Shown in pieces: positions 17,531 through 26,150 of a DNA stretch of 62,276 nt. The position numbers and the translations under genes were made by a program. Origin of the DNA: Desulfuromusa kysingii. Lineage in GTDB: Bacteria; Desulfobacterota; Desulfuromonadia; Desulfuromonadales; Geopsychrobacteraceae. The notes beneath the pieces were generated by a model that saw nothing but the letters and a program-made list of their open reading frames with translations, did no database searches and was not told the origin of the DNA. Numbering within the stretch: the stretch's first letter is position 1; each line of letters starts with the position of its first letter. The DNA is taken from the NCBI RefSeq assembly GCF_900107645.1, contig NZ_FNQN01000014.1:1-62276 (forward strand), written 5' to 3'.

Positions 17531-19039
17531 TTATACGGAAGCCACAATCGGTAGCGTGACAGTAAAAGTCGTTCCGACCCCAGTCGTGGAATCCACATTA
17601 ATGTTTCCTCCCGCTTCTTCGATGATGCGCAAGCTGATCGTTAATCCTAGTCCAGTCCCTTGCCCTAAAGGTTTAGTTGTGAAAAATGGATCAAAAATCA
17701 TCGCCAGCGACTCGCGTTTTATCCCATGTCCATTGTCAGAAATTGCAATTTGAATTTTATCCGTGAGTACAGTTGTGACAATCTCTATTTCACCACAGTC
17801 TGGACAGGCCTGAACCGCATTCAATAATAGATTTATAAATACTTGTCGCAATTTCTGCTGGCCGATTCTTACAAATGGCACACTGTCTGGCGACACCAGC
17901 TGAAGAGCCATGGTCTTCACGTGTCCCTGATTTTTAATCAGCTCAAGACAGTGTCTCATCTCATCTGAAACATTGACATCTATCGGCGGGTCATTACAGT
18001 CAGAGCGGGAAAAATCAAGCAGCTCGCGCACCAGAAAATCAATACGACTAGTTTCCGCCAGAGTCCGTTTCAAAATATCTTGTTGAGGATCATCTCTCAA
18101 CGATTGTTTGAGAATTTCCAGATAACCAATCACTGCTGCTAGCGGATTGCCAAGCTCATGAGCGAGTCCGGCAGCAAGTTGCCCTATTGATGCCAGCTTT
18201 TCACTGCGGATTAATTCGTCACGCGTCTGTTGCAACTGTTTATTAGTTTCACAAAGGGCCTGAATGTGATGATTGGTTTGTTCCTGGCTCCATTGAAGTG
18301 CTGATGTCATCTGATTATATGCTGCAGCCAACTCAGCTATCTCTCTGGGGCCAGAAACTGTTAAGCGAACATCCAGTTGTCCTTTAACAATATTTTCTGT
18401 TGCTGCCAATAACAATTGAGCCGGTCTGATGACATTGCGGCGCAATAGATAATCACCAATCAGAATAAGAACCACACCATATAAAACAACAAAAACCAAT
18501 AAAAATTTGATGGATTGTTGCAATTGTAGACGGATATCATCCAACGCAAAGTGAAATTCAACGAGTCCGTTGTTTGTATTATTTACCTTCACAGGTGCTA
18601 TAAAATGAACTCTTGTTTCGATGTCATTATAGAGCATGAGCAGATTCGGAAACGAAATTATGCGAATACTCTCACCCGTCAAACGCACCTGCTGCAAACG
18701 AGAAGAAGTGGCCCATTCCCCATTCCCATGCTTAATTGATTCCAGAAGAGCGAGGTCTTTATCATAGAGTTGCCAACCTTGGCAGCTTGGATGAGCAGAA
18801 CACAGGTCGGCAAGGAATTCAGCGACAGGAAACCTATTGTCTTGAACTTGTGCTGGGGCAAAGTTACCTGCGGAGCGCGTCGCTAGATTGACGAGACCAT
18901 CAAGATTTCTCAGACGCTCTTCGAGGAGGGACTTTTCCATTAAACGGATCATCATTACCCCGCCTAACAACAAAGCAGCTCCAAGAAGAAGAGTGAGTGT
19001 TAACATGATTTCAGTTCTTAATCCGCTGGACTTTTTCAC
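17531..19039 (-). CDS. Orphan membrane sensor histidine kinase, NtrB-like
   Basis: 502 residues. Transmembrane helix 1 ~11-33, a periplasmic sensor of ~145 residues with a Cys pair (C80, C86), helix 2 ~178-197, HAMP ~198-250, a short coiled coil, HisKA with His294 in LAHELGNPLAAVIGY, and HATPase_c (NLLLNAVQACP, SDNGHGI, GTGLGLTIS). The HELGNP form of the H box is typical of kinases that serve NtrC-family regulators. No response regulator lies next to it; it stops 160 nt before the sigma-54-driven pilin operon. It may feed PilR or another NtrC-type regulator (inference). The intergenic stretch 19040-19314 shows no clear promoter for it. Confidence 0.85.
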   Translation of the reverse strand: MKKSSGLRTEIMLTLTLLLGAALLLGGVMMIRLMEKSLLEERLRNLDGLVNLATRSAGNFAPAQVQDNRFPVAEFLADLCSAHPSCQGWQLYDKDLALLESIKHGNGEWATSSRLQQVRLTGESIRIISFPNLLMLYNDIETRVHFIAPVKVNNTNNGLVEFHFALDDIRLQLQQSIKFLLVFVVLYGVVLILIGDYLLRRNVIRPAQLLLAATENIVKGQLDVRLTVSGPREIAELAAAYNQMTSALQWSQEQTNHHIQALCETNKQLQQTRDELIRSEKLASIGQLAAGLAHELGNPLAAVIGYLEILKQSLRDDPQQDILKRTLAETSRIDFLVRELLDFSRSDCNDPPIDVNVSDEMRHCLELIKNQGHVKTMALQLVSPDSVPFVRIGQQKLRQVFINLLLNAVQACPDCGEIEIVTTVLTDKIQIAISDNGHGIKRESLAMIFDPFFTTKPLGQGTGLGLTISLRIIEEAGGNINVDSTTGVGTTFTVTLPIVASV

Positions 19040-19314
19040 GCCAAAACTCCACGTTTATCGATCAGCCCTAATATCAATACCACTTGATAATGAGAAGGAA
19101 TCAGACCTTTCGTATTAAACACCTACAAGTACGATTTAAATATCGTGTAGGGAGTCAATCGTCGACTCAAACTCTACCCAGTATTGAAATTTGTTTTTCC
19201 TAACTACCATGTCCCTTATAAAATAACTATAAATTTGTCAAATGGGGTCGGAATAGTAAATAATGGTCAGGTGTTTAAACTGTACACTATTTGATAATCA
19301 TGAAAGGAAAACCT

Positions 19315-19506
19315 ATGCCACGAATCCCTTACCTCGACCAAAGTGCTTGCATTGGTTGTGAAACCTGTACTCGCATCTGCCCCAAAGTCTTTACGATGGT
19401 CTCAGAACACTTAGCTGGAGTCCATGATCCGACCGGCGATACCGAAGAGAAAATTGAAGAGGCGATGGATAACTGTCCAGTTGCCTGTATTAACTGGGAA
19501 GATTAG
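19315..19506 (+). CDS. Ferredoxin, single [4Fe-4S] type
   Basis: 63 residues from ATG 19315 (AAAGGA 7 nt upstream; an in-frame ATG at 19300 is less well placed). Cys12, 15, 18 and 54 fit the single cluster of Desulfovibrio ferredoxin I, with the same C-terminal pattern (EEAMDNCPVACINWED). Cys22 and Cys58 are extra; in the Desulfovibrio family the site of Cys22 is often non-Cys, and a second cysteine like Cys58 can form a disulfide. Low-potential electron carrier; possible partners here are the 2-oxoglutarate:ferredoxin oxidoreductase genes. First gene of a plus-strand operon; the next gene begins 2 nt after its stop. Confidence 0.93.
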   Translation: MPRIPYLDQSACIGCETCTRICPKVFTMVSEHLAGVHDPTGDTEEKIEEAMDNCPVACINWED

Positions 19507-19508
19507 CC

Positions 19509-20186
19509 GTGTTGCAACAACGTTGTCTTACGGCGTTACGTCAACTTTGCAGAATCCTGACTTGCGTTTGGTTGCCGCGTGTTGCAGACATACGACAGCG
19601 CCTGGCTGGACATTATTTTTGCTACGCCGTCATTATCTCTGTCCCCTTCGCCCTCTCAGGCTGCCAGTCATCGCTACTTGATAATGTGCACATGAATGAG
19701 TTTCGTGAACAACTCTACATTGATGCCAAATTGAACTTTGCGATTAAACATCCACAAAACTGGAAGCGGGTCATCGTACCGGTATCTTCGCCAAGCTACA
19801 GGGCTGACACAGTCAACTGGAGCGCAGACAACCCGCGCAAAGAAAATGATAATGGCGGACACATGCTGATCAGGAGTTTGCCCCGCGAAACGGCCTCTAA
19901 TCTCCCTGACCTGCTCAGCAACTACCTGATAGATAAACCAGAGCTTAAAACCGGACAAGCTGCCCCCTTTGACCACCCTGCCGGCCCCGCTTTAAAATTT
20001 GTGGGACATGATCAAAATCATGGATTGCTGATAATTGCGGTCCTGGGGAAACAGCGTAATTTCATTATTTCGCTGGATTACCCATCCTCAAGGTTTGCTG
20101 AATTATTACCCATCTTCAAAGACATTGTTGCCAGTTTTACCGAAATTGTCCGCCCTGAGGACAGCTCTGAGGTTGCACCAGAATGA
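19509..20186 (+). CDS. Lipoprotein of unknown function
   Basis: 225 residues from a GTG at 19509. A hydrophobic stretch ends in a lipobox-like LSGC (Cys about residue 52), after an unusually long basic N-terminus, so the real start may be later. The mature part (LNFAIKHPQNWKRVIV ... NFIISLDYPSSRFAELLPIFKDIVASF) has the look of a PsbP/DcrB-like fold: a substrate-free alpha-beta sandwich seen in envelope lipoproteins. No function assigned. It overlaps the HD gene by 4 nt, and starts 2 nt after the ferredoxin stop, so all are one transcript. Confidence 0.7.
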   Translation: MLQQRCLTALRQLCRILTCVWLPRVADIRQRLAGHYFCYAVIISVPFALSGCQSSLLDNVHMNEFREQLYIDAKLNFAIKHPQNWKRVIVPVSSPSYRADTVNWSADNPRKENDNGGHMLIRSLPRETASNLPDLLSNYLIDKPELKTGQAAPFDHPAGPALKFVGHDQNHGLLIIAVLGKQRNFIISLDYPSSRFAELLPIFKDIVASFTEIVRPEDSSEVAPE

Positions 20187-20749
20187 AACGGATTTGTCAT
20201 CCCATCGAGATTATCAACAAATATTACGCAAAGAACCCGCAAGCGCGACAAATCCTCCTCGATCACAGTCGCCTCGTCACCCGCAGAGCCCTCAAGATTG
20301 GTCGTTATTTGCAGACACAAGGTGAACCTGTGGATTTGCAATTTCTGGCACAAGCGGCCATGTTGCACGATATCGGCATGATCAAGACCAACACACCTGA
20401 ACTGGGATGTCATGGCAAAGCTCCCTACCTGCAACACGGGATAAGGGGCAAAGAGATTCTGGAAGAGGAAGGCCTTTTTCAACATGCAAGGGTGAGTGAA
20501 CGCCATACTGGAGTCGGACTCACAGCCAAGGATATCAGCAAACAACATCTCCCCTTACCGGTCCAGGACATGCGTCCAGAGACACTGGAAGAGCAGATCA
20601 TCTGCTACGCTGATCTATTTTATTCGAAAGGGGTAAAAAATCGCAATCGCGAGAAAACTCATCAACGAGTTCGTGATAAACTGATCAAGTACGGCAAGAG
20701 TAAAGTCAATATTTTTGATCAATGGCACAAAAAGTTTGAGCCGGAATAA
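20183..20749 (+). CDS. HD-domain phosphohydrolase
   Basis: 188 residues. HD metal-site signature: LDHSRLV (first His), AMLHDIGMIKT (HD pair ~61-62, HDIG form), QHGIRGKEIL and SERHTGVGL (further His), and a late Asp (YADLFYSKG). Family members hydrolyse phosphate from nucleotides or related small molecules; substrate unknown. Translation is coupled to the upstream lipoprotein by an ATGA overlap; dedA starts 7 nt later. Confidence 0.85.
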   Translation: MKRICHPIEIINKYYAKNPQARQILLDHSRLVTRRALKIGRYLQTQGEPVDLQFLAQAAMLHDIGMIKTNTPELGCHGKAPYLQHGIRGKEILEEEGLFQHARVSERHTGVGLTAKDISKQHLPLPVQDMRPETLEEQIICYADLFYSKGVKNRNREKTHQRVRDKLIKYGKSKVNIFDQWHKKFEPE

Positions 20750-20756
20750 GGTCGTC

Positions 20757-21386
20757 ATGGAAAACTGGCTACAACAGTTTATCGAGTTTTTACCTACCGG
20801 GATTGCTTACCTCTCTTCTCTTTTCCTTGTCTGCTTCTTGGAATCATTACCCATCGTTGGATTACTTATCCCAGGAAGTACACTCGTTGTTTTGGCAGGG
20901 TTTCTCGTCTTGGTTGGCAAGTGCACATTTAGCTTAGTCGCGACATTGGCAATCGCTGGTGGTTTATTGGGAGATCTCTTCAGCTTCTGGCTAGGTTATT
21001 ATTACGGTTCGAAATTTCTCAAGATGAGAGGCTTTCAAAGGCATCGCAATCTAGTACACCGATCAGAACGTTTCTTCGTTGATCATGGCGGTAAAAGTAT
21101 CTTTTTTGCCCGGTTTCTTGGCCCAATTCGCGGCATTACCCCTTTTATTGCCGGTCTCTCCAGTTTCCCCGGAAAATCTTTTTGTGGCTACGCTTTGGTC
21201 AGCTCGATCTTATGGGGAATCTGTTACCCGGGGATTGGCTATTTAGGGGGAAGCAGCTGGCATCAGGCGCAAAGTTTAACAGCCAAGTTCGGACTCATTA
21301 TTTTCGGGCTGTTATTGATCACCATTCTTAATGTTTGGATTCGGCGTAATTTCAAGAAAGCTAAAATAGATACTGAAGACCAGTAG
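20757..21386 (+). CDS. DedA-family membrane protein
   Basis: 209 residues from ATG 20757 (AAGG 6 nt upstream; a longer in-frame start at 20715 would overlap the HD gene and has no ribosome binding site). Family motifs: LIPGSTLVVLAGFL near residue 40, GDLFSFWLGYYYG, and RFLGPIRGITP near 117. DedA proteins are undecaprenyl-phosphate/phospholipid translocases or proton-linked transporters of the inner membrane. Last gene of the operon; its 3' end runs 26 nt into the end of the opposite-strand barrel gene. Confidence 0.9.
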   Translation: MENWLQQFIEFLPTGIAYLSSLFLVCFLESLPIVGLLIPGSTLVVLAGFLVLVGKCTFSLVATLAIAGGLLGDLFSFWLGYYYGSKFLKMRGFQRHRNLVHRSERFFVDHGGKSIFFARFLGPIRGITPFIAGLSSFPGKSFCGYALVSSILWGICYPGIGYLGGSSWHQAQSLTAKFGLIIFGLLLITILNVWIRRNFKKAKIDTEDQ

Positions 21387-22350
21387 TCAAGGCATAAGAA
21401 TCCCACTCCACTTGATTTAAGCGTGCCTTGCCGACGCTGCCGTCAGCTAAATAGGTCGTGTCACAACCACTATCAGCGTTCCAATTCTGGATATTGCCGT
21501 TAAATACCCAGGACCATTTTTCATTGATGACATATTCACCTTGCAAGTCATAGACGACACCTGTTCCACGAGATTCATGCTCAAAACTGACGGGATGCAT
21601 AAAATCCGAACGTAAATTCCAGTCGGCCTGAGCAAAATATTCAACCCAGTGATACTCAATCCCGAAGATAACTTTAAATTGATCATTGGCATGATAAGCG
21701 ATATTCGCCCCCAACCAGGGGCCATACCAATATGCAGTATAGGTACTGTCCAGCCCCATCAACGGTCCAATCGCAGCGGGATAAGAACTCCCTTCAGGAC
21801 GAAGTTCCGGCTTTGAGATCACCTGTTGTCCATTCGTCATTGTCAGTGCTTGGACATTAAAGGCGTAACCAACTAATGGCGTAATAGAAACCCCGCTGAG
21901 GGCATTGCACTCAAATATGGGCCCCAAGGCGGCAGATAAGTCAACCGTTAGACCATCATCAGCGTCACTCACAGACCGAGACCATTCGTCACTTCGGTTA
22001 TCCGCAGCATAATCGGAATCCTGAACCTGACCAGCAACGATTTTACCAAAGGCAATGTTGGCGATTGCAAACGCATTTTTGTTGATTAGAGGAAGTTCTT
22101 CTGATTTAAACCACGTGTGGAGATGAAGTTGTACAATTTCAAGGTCATCCCAACTCAACTCAGAGATAATATCGGGTTGTTCAAGAGCAGTGACAGCAGA
22201 GATCCCCCAATTGAATTGGTCTGTGCGATAACCAATCCCGACACTGAAACCTGAAGATTCAATGTCCGCAAGATCAAATGCAAGTGCCGAACTCAGCAGC
22301 CATGGACTTAACAGCACAAAGAAGGATAATACATAAAGAAAACGGCACAT
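21361..22350 (-). CDS. Outer-membrane beta-barrel protein
   Basis: 329 residues from ATG 22350, where a signal peptide starts (MCRFLYVLSFFVLL..., ending SALA); a GTG 13 codons upstream is in frame but weaker. The mature part alternates polar and hydrophobic residues in strands with aromatic girdles (YWYGPWLGANIAYH, EYHWVEYFAQADWNL) and ends in Phe (LQYLF), the C-terminal signature for outer-membrane insertion. It resembles the omptin/Protochlamydia-type barrels; catalytic residues of omptins are not evident. Just upstream is the acnB terminator hairpin, only ~33 nt from the start codon. Function unknown. Confidence 0.7.
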   Translation of the reverse strand: MCRFLYVLSFFVLLSPWLLSSALAFDLADIESSGFSVGIGYRTDQFNWGISAVTALEQPDIISELSWDDLEIVQLHLHTWFKSEELPLINKNAFAIANIAFGKIVAGQVQDSDYAADNRSDEWSRSVSDADDGLTVDLSAALGPIFECNALSGVSITPLVGYAFNVQALTMTNGQQVISKPELRPEGSSYPAAIGPLMGLDSTYTAYWYGPWLGANIAYHANDQFKVIFGIEYHWVEYFAQADWNLRSDFMHPVSFEHESRGTGVVYDLQGEYVINEKWSWVFNGNIQNWNADSGCDTTYLADGSVGKARLNQVEWDSYALTTGLQYLF

Positions 22351-22377
22351 TTGCTTAGCGTTCCTGACAGTTTTGTT

Positions 22378-22406
22378 AAAAAAGGCCACTCATTTCTGAG
22401 TGGCCT
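22378..22406 (-). terminator. Terminator after acnB, in front of the barrel gene
   Basis: Minus strand: AGGCCACTCA (22397-22406), loop GAAA, TGAGTGGCCT (22383-22392), followed by T6. A perfect 10-bp stem. It ends acnB 31 nt after the stop, and lies only ~30 nt before the ATG of the barrel gene. Confidence 0.9.
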
Positions 22407-22437
22407 TAAAGATACAAACAACTAAAGATGGTGCAAC

Positions 22438-24993
22438 TTAAATATCACAACGCTTATAAACGTTATCAAATTCACCCAACTCATCAAACTGCAGATAGTC
22501 GTACACTTCTTCCTTGAAGGGGGCAATTTTCTCTTTATAAATTGCAAGATACTCTTCTGGAGTCGGTAGTTTGCAGTTCAACGCTGTCACCGCGCCCAAT
22601 TCGGCACTTCCAAGATAGACTTGAGCACCATTACCAATACGATCATCAAAGTTACGGGTACTGGTTGAGAACATGTTGACACCATCAGGAACACGTGCCT
22701 GATTCCCCATACACAAGGAGCAGCCAGGTGTTTCAATCCGGGCACCCACCTGATTGAAAATTGCAAAATAAGCTTCACTCTTCAATTTTGATTGGTCCAT
22801 CCGCGTCGGTGGGCAGATCCAGACACGATCTTGAGGATTGAAGGTATGACCTTCCCAAATCTTAGCAGCGGCACGGAAATGACCAATATTGGTCATACAT
22901 GAGCCGATAAAAATATCCTGAATCGGGGTTCCGGCAATTTCTGATAACAATTTCACATCATCAGGGTCATTCGGACATGCCAGAATCGGCTCAGTAATTT
23001 CAGCCAGATCAATTTCAATCACTGCGGCATATTCAGCGTTCGCATCCGCTTCAATCAGCTTAGGATCTTTCATCCACTCATTGACAGCATCAATACGGTT
23101 ACGCAAGGTTTGAGCATCTTGGTAACCGTCTGCGATCATCTTTTCCATTAAAGCAACATTGGAGCGTAGATAAGTACAGACACTCTCTTCTGACAGCTTG
23201 ATACAACCGGCAGCAGCGGAACGCTCAGCTGCAGCATCAGTCAACTCAAATGCTTGCTCTACTGAAAGGTTTGGCAAACCTTCCATCTCTAAAATTTTGC
23301 CGTTAAAGATATTGATTTTGTTCTTTTTCGGCACTGTCATCAACCCCTGCTTGATCGCCCAGAGAGGAATAGCGTTGACGGCATCACGAAGGGTAATCCC
23401 TTCATTGAACTCCCCTTTAAAGCGGACAAGAACGGATTCAGGCATATCCAGAGGCATAAAACCGAGGGCACCGGCAAAAGCAATCAGACCAGACCCTGCA
23501 GGGAAGCTGATACCAATAGGGAACCGGGTGTGAGAATCACCGCCAGTACCGACAGTATCGGGAACCAATAAGCGGTTAAGCCAACTATGAATAACCCCAT
23601 CGCCGGGATTCAACGGAACACCAGCACGGTCAGAGATAAACTTTGGTAAAGTGTTATGCATCAAAACATCAGCAGGTTTTGGGTAAGCCGCGGTATGACA
23701 AAAAGATTGCATAAACATCGGGGACTGAAATTTAAGACAGGCTAGCTCTTTGAGTTCATCGGCAGTCATCGGACCTGTAGTATCTTGAGAACCAACTGTC
23801 GTCATTTTTGGCTCACAGGCTGTCCCTGGAAGAATACCGTCGACACCACAGGCGCGACCGACCATTTTCTGTGCTTGGGTGTAGCCTTGGTTCGGTTTTG
23901 GGGTCGGGTTATCTGCCGGGGTAAAAATATCAGGTTCTGCAACCCCAATCGCAGCACATGCCAGACTTGTAACCGAACGACCAATAATCAACGGGATCCG
24001 GCCACCAGCGCGATATTCATCAGGAACTGTATCCGGTTTTATCTCGAAGGTTGAAACAACATCACCAGCCTCATTGGTCACTTCACCTTTGGCCGTATTA
24101 ATCGTAATGATGTCACCCATATTCATTTTTGTGACATCCATCTTCAATGGTAGCGCCCCGGAATCCTGGGCGGTATTAAAGAAAATTGGAGCGATAACAC
24201 TGCCAATAATGACACCGCCACGACGTTTGTTTGGCACTGCGGGAATATCATCACCAATACACCAAAGAACGCTGTTACAAGCAGACTTACGGGAAGACCC
24301 AGTTCCAACAACATCACCAACAAAAGCGACCTGATGGCCCTCTTTACGCCATTTAGCAATCTCTTCAATACCACCGGGGAAGCGAGTTTTCCCCATGGCC
24401 AGAGCATGTAAAGGAATATCGGGACGACTCCATGCGTCTCCCGCCGGAGAGAAGTCATCAGTGTTAATTTCCCCTTCAACTTTAAACACTTTAACTTTAA
24501 TAATTTCAGGCATTTCAGGTTTATTAGTAAACCACTCTGCCTTCGCCCAGCTATCGACAACCTGCTTTGCTGCGGCATTGCTTTTAGCCAACTCAATCAC
24601 CTGTTCAGCAGCATCGTAGACATAAGTCATTGATGATAAAGCGGTCGCTGCAGTATCAGCTAAGTCTGCCACACTCAAGGCCGAGATCAATGGTTGAACA
24701 TTGTATCCACCGATCATTGTGCCAAGAATCTTTACCGCTTTAACTTTATCAATAAGAGGTGAGGACTTGGTTCCGGCAACAATTTCTGCCAGGAAAGCAG
24801 CCTTAACTTCTGCAGCGGGATCAACTCCTGGAGACACTCGCTCGGTGAGCAAATTCATCAGGAATTCTTCTTTACCAGCAGGAGGGCTCTGAAGTAATTC
24901 ACAGAGACCTGTCGTTTGTTCAGGGTTCAACGGTAAAGCAGGAATCCCTTGTGCATTCCGCTCTTCTTCCAATTTAAGATATGCTTCGATCAT
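22438..24993 (-). CDS. acnB: Aconitate hydratase B
   Basis: 851 residues from ATG 24993 (GGAGGAGAGAG just upstream), typical AcnB length. N-terminal HEAT-like domain (EEFLMNLLTERV...), swivel domain, then the catalytic domains with cluster cysteines in GSCMTNIGH and PGCSLCMGNQ. Isomerises citrate and isocitrate, and in some bacteria 2-methylisocitrate. In an acetate oxidiser it is the second step of the TCA cycle. It has its own promoter with a palindromic operator shared with icd (25091-25126), and a terminator at 22378. Confidence 0.96.
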   Translation of the reverse strand: MIEAYLKLEEERNAQGIPALPLNPEQTTGLCELLQSPPAGKEEFLMNLLTERVSPGVDPAAEVKAAFLAEIVAGTKSSPLIDKVKAVKILGTMIGGYNVQPLISALSVADLADTAATALSSMTYVYDAAEQVIELAKSNAAAKQVVDSWAKAEWFTNKPEMPEIIKVKVFKVEGEINTDDFSPAGDAWSRPDIPLHALAMGKTRFPGGIEEIAKWRKEGHQVAFVGDVVGTGSSRKSACNSVLWCIGDDIPAVPNKRRGGVIIGSVIAPIFFNTAQDSGALPLKMDVTKMNMGDIITINTAKGEVTNEAGDVVSTFEIKPDTVPDEYRAGGRIPLIIGRSVTSLACAAIGVAEPDIFTPADNPTPKPNQGYTQAQKMVGRACGVDGILPGTACEPKMTTVGSQDTTGPMTADELKELACLKFQSPMFMQSFCHTAAYPKPADVLMHNTLPKFISDRAGVPLNPGDGVIHSWLNRLLVPDTVGTGGDSHTRFPIGISFPAGSGLIAFAGALGFMPLDMPESVLVRFKGEFNEGITLRDAVNAIPLWAIKQGLMTVPKKNKINIFNGKILEMEGLPNLSVEQAFELTDAAAERSAAAGCIKLSEESVCTYLRSNVALMEKMIADGYQDAQTLRNRIDAVNEWMKDPKLIEADANAEYAAVIEIDLAEITEPILACPNDPDDVKLLSEIAGTPIQDIFIGSCMTNIGHFRAAAKIWEGHTFNPQDRVWICPPTRMDQSKLKSEAYFAIFNQVGARIETPGCSLCMGNQARVPDGVNMFSTSTRNFDDRIGNGAQVYLGSAELGAVTALNCKLPTPEEYLAIYKEKIAPFKEEVYDYLQFDELGEFDNVYKRCDI

Positions 24994-25090
24994 CTCTCTC
25001 CTCCAATTATCAGGTTCGCAGCATAAGCTGCACAATAAGCTGTTTGCCAGAATTAAATGCTGCTGACAATAATCATTTCAGTGTCAAATC

Positions 25091-25126
25091 TTGCATACTG
25101 TATACGATTTATCGCGCTTCTGTCAA
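25091..25126 (-). promoter_or_regulatory. acnB promoter overlapped by a palindromic operator
   Basis: Minus strand: TTGACA (25121-25126), 16-nt spacer, TATACA (25099-25104). The operator TCGTATACAGTATGCAA (25091-25107) covers the -10 box. It differs from the perfect palindrome in front of icd (32711-32727) in a few positions. A repressor bound there would block RNA polymerase. The regulator is not in the window; GntR-family proteins bind operators of this general size and shape (inference). Confidence 0.65.
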
Positions 25127-25180
25127 TCAAGTGATCACCTCAATCACCTCCAAACATAACACTATTTTGTTAGCCACAAT

Positions 25181-25253
25181 TCGAAGCTAATGATTTTTCA
25201 ATATGACTTAATATGTCACGTGGATGTCGTAGCTTCGAGCTAGCAAAAATCAT
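25181..25253 (+). other. Interleaved inverted repeats, possible structured leader
   Basis: TCGAAGCTA (25181-25189) pairs with TAGCTTCGA (25230-25238), and ATGATTTTT (25190-25198) pairs with AAAAATCAT (25245-25253). The two 9-bp stems interleave (A-B-A'-B'), the topology of an H-type pseudoknot. The block ends 23 nt before the small ORF at 25276. A DNA-binding role is the alternative; strand of expression unknown. Confidence 0.4.
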
Positions 25254-25275
25254 ATCATCAATCGGGAGAACATTA

Positions 25276-25356
25276 ATGTTTGAAATACTACTTCTCTGTT
25301 CAATTATCCTCATCGTTGTTAGCCAACTTTTGCCAAATAAAGAGTCCAGACAATAA
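25276..25356 (+). CDS. Candidate small membrane peptide, 26 residues
   Basis: ATG 25276, GGGAG about 8 nt upstream, 26 codons. The peptide (MFEILLLCSIILIVVSQLLP, then NKESRQ) is a single hydrophobic segment of ~18 residues with an acidic N-terminus and basic/polar tail, the form of small bacterial membrane proteins. It lies in the 436-nt gap between acnB and the FKBP gene, on the opposite strand to both. A structured element precedes it. No homologue is recognised; it could be chance, as A/T-rich intergenic DNA can give such short frames. Confidence 0.35.
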   Translation: MFEILLLCSIILIVVSQLLPNKESRQ

Positions 25357-25386
25357 AAAAATCCTGTCAACAAATGCTGACAGGAT
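25354..25386 (-). terminator. Terminator of the FKBP gene
   Basis: Minus strand: ATCCTGTCA (25378-25386), 8-nt loop, TGACAGGAT (25361-25369), then T7. Perfect 9-bp stem ~45 nt after the stop at 25430. Confidence 0.88.
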
Positions 25387-25429
25387 CATATGCAAAATTT
25401 AAGGTGACAATGAAATAACAGATGGCAAT

Positions 25430-26113
25430 CTATAATACTTTTAATAATTCAACATCAAAGATCAAGGTTGCATTTGGTGGAATCATCGGCGGTGCACCAC
25501 GTTCAGCGTAAGCTAGCTTGGCAGGGATGACAAGTTGCCATTTAGCACCTTCTTTCATCAATTGCAAGGCTTCAGTCCATCCGGCAATAACTCCATTGAC
25601 GGGGAAACTGGCCGGCTCACCACGAGAGTATGAACTGTCAAATTCGGTTCCATCCAATAACGTTCCCCGGTAGTGAACCTGAACCTTTGAATCGACTTTT
25701 GGAGAGGCACCATCTCCGGCCTCAATAACCTTATATTGCAAGCCACTCTCTAGGGTGACGACCCCCTCAAGTTTACTGTTTTTCTCTAGGTATTCTTGAG
25801 CAAGCTTCTCATTTTTAGCAGCTTCTGCTTGCATTTCGGCCATCTGTTTCATCTGCATCTCTTGTTGAAAAGCCGTGAGCACCTGGACCATCTCTTCGGA
25901 GGTCATAGCTGTTTCTTCCCCCTTGAATACAGCCGTCATTCCTGCTGCTAACTGGTCAATATCAATGTCGAGCTTTTGTCGCAACATATTGTTGGCGATA
26001 TCCATCCCGATAGCATAACCAACTTTTTGTTGTTGGGTTTGAAGTGTCTCTTCGGCATAAACATGACCGCTTGCAAGGATTAACAGCATTAGGACAATAA
26101 GCAATTTATTCAC
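25430..26113 (-). CDS. FKBP-type peptidyl-prolyl isomerase, periplasmic (Mip/FkpA type)
   Basis: 227 residues from GTG 26113, chosen because GGAG stands 6 nt before it and it yields a clean signal peptide (MNKLLIVLMLLILASGHVYA); longer GTG/ATG starts at 26128-26125 are also open. An alpha-helical dimerisation domain (KVGYAIGMDIANNML...) is followed by the FKBP fold (VQVHYRGTLLDGTEFDSSY, GWTEALQLMKEG, IPPNATLIFDVELL). Cis-trans prolyl isomerase and chaperone in the periplasm. It is downstream of korAB, separated by a hairpin 38 nt before the start. Confidence 0.92.
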   Translation of the reverse strand: MNKLLIVLMLLILASGHVYAEETLQTQQQKVGYAIGMDIANNMLRQKLDIDIDQLAAGMTAVFKGEETAMTSEEMVQVLTAFQQEMQMKQMAEMQAEAAKNEKLAQEYLEKNSKLEGVVTLESGLQYKVIEAGDGASPKVDSKVQVHYRGTLLDGTEFDSSYSRGEPASFPVNGVIAGWTEALQLMKEGAKWQLVIPAKLAYAERGAPPMIPPNATLIFDVELLKVL

Positions 26114-26150
26114 ATTTGTCTCCATCACAAATATCGCGTTAATGAAAATA

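Noticed and set aside
25170-25373. 67-codon minus-strand frame in the acnB-FKBP gap.
   Set aside because: Overlaps the FKBP terminator and the inverted repeats; the translation shows no helix or motif and no Shine-Dalgarno.
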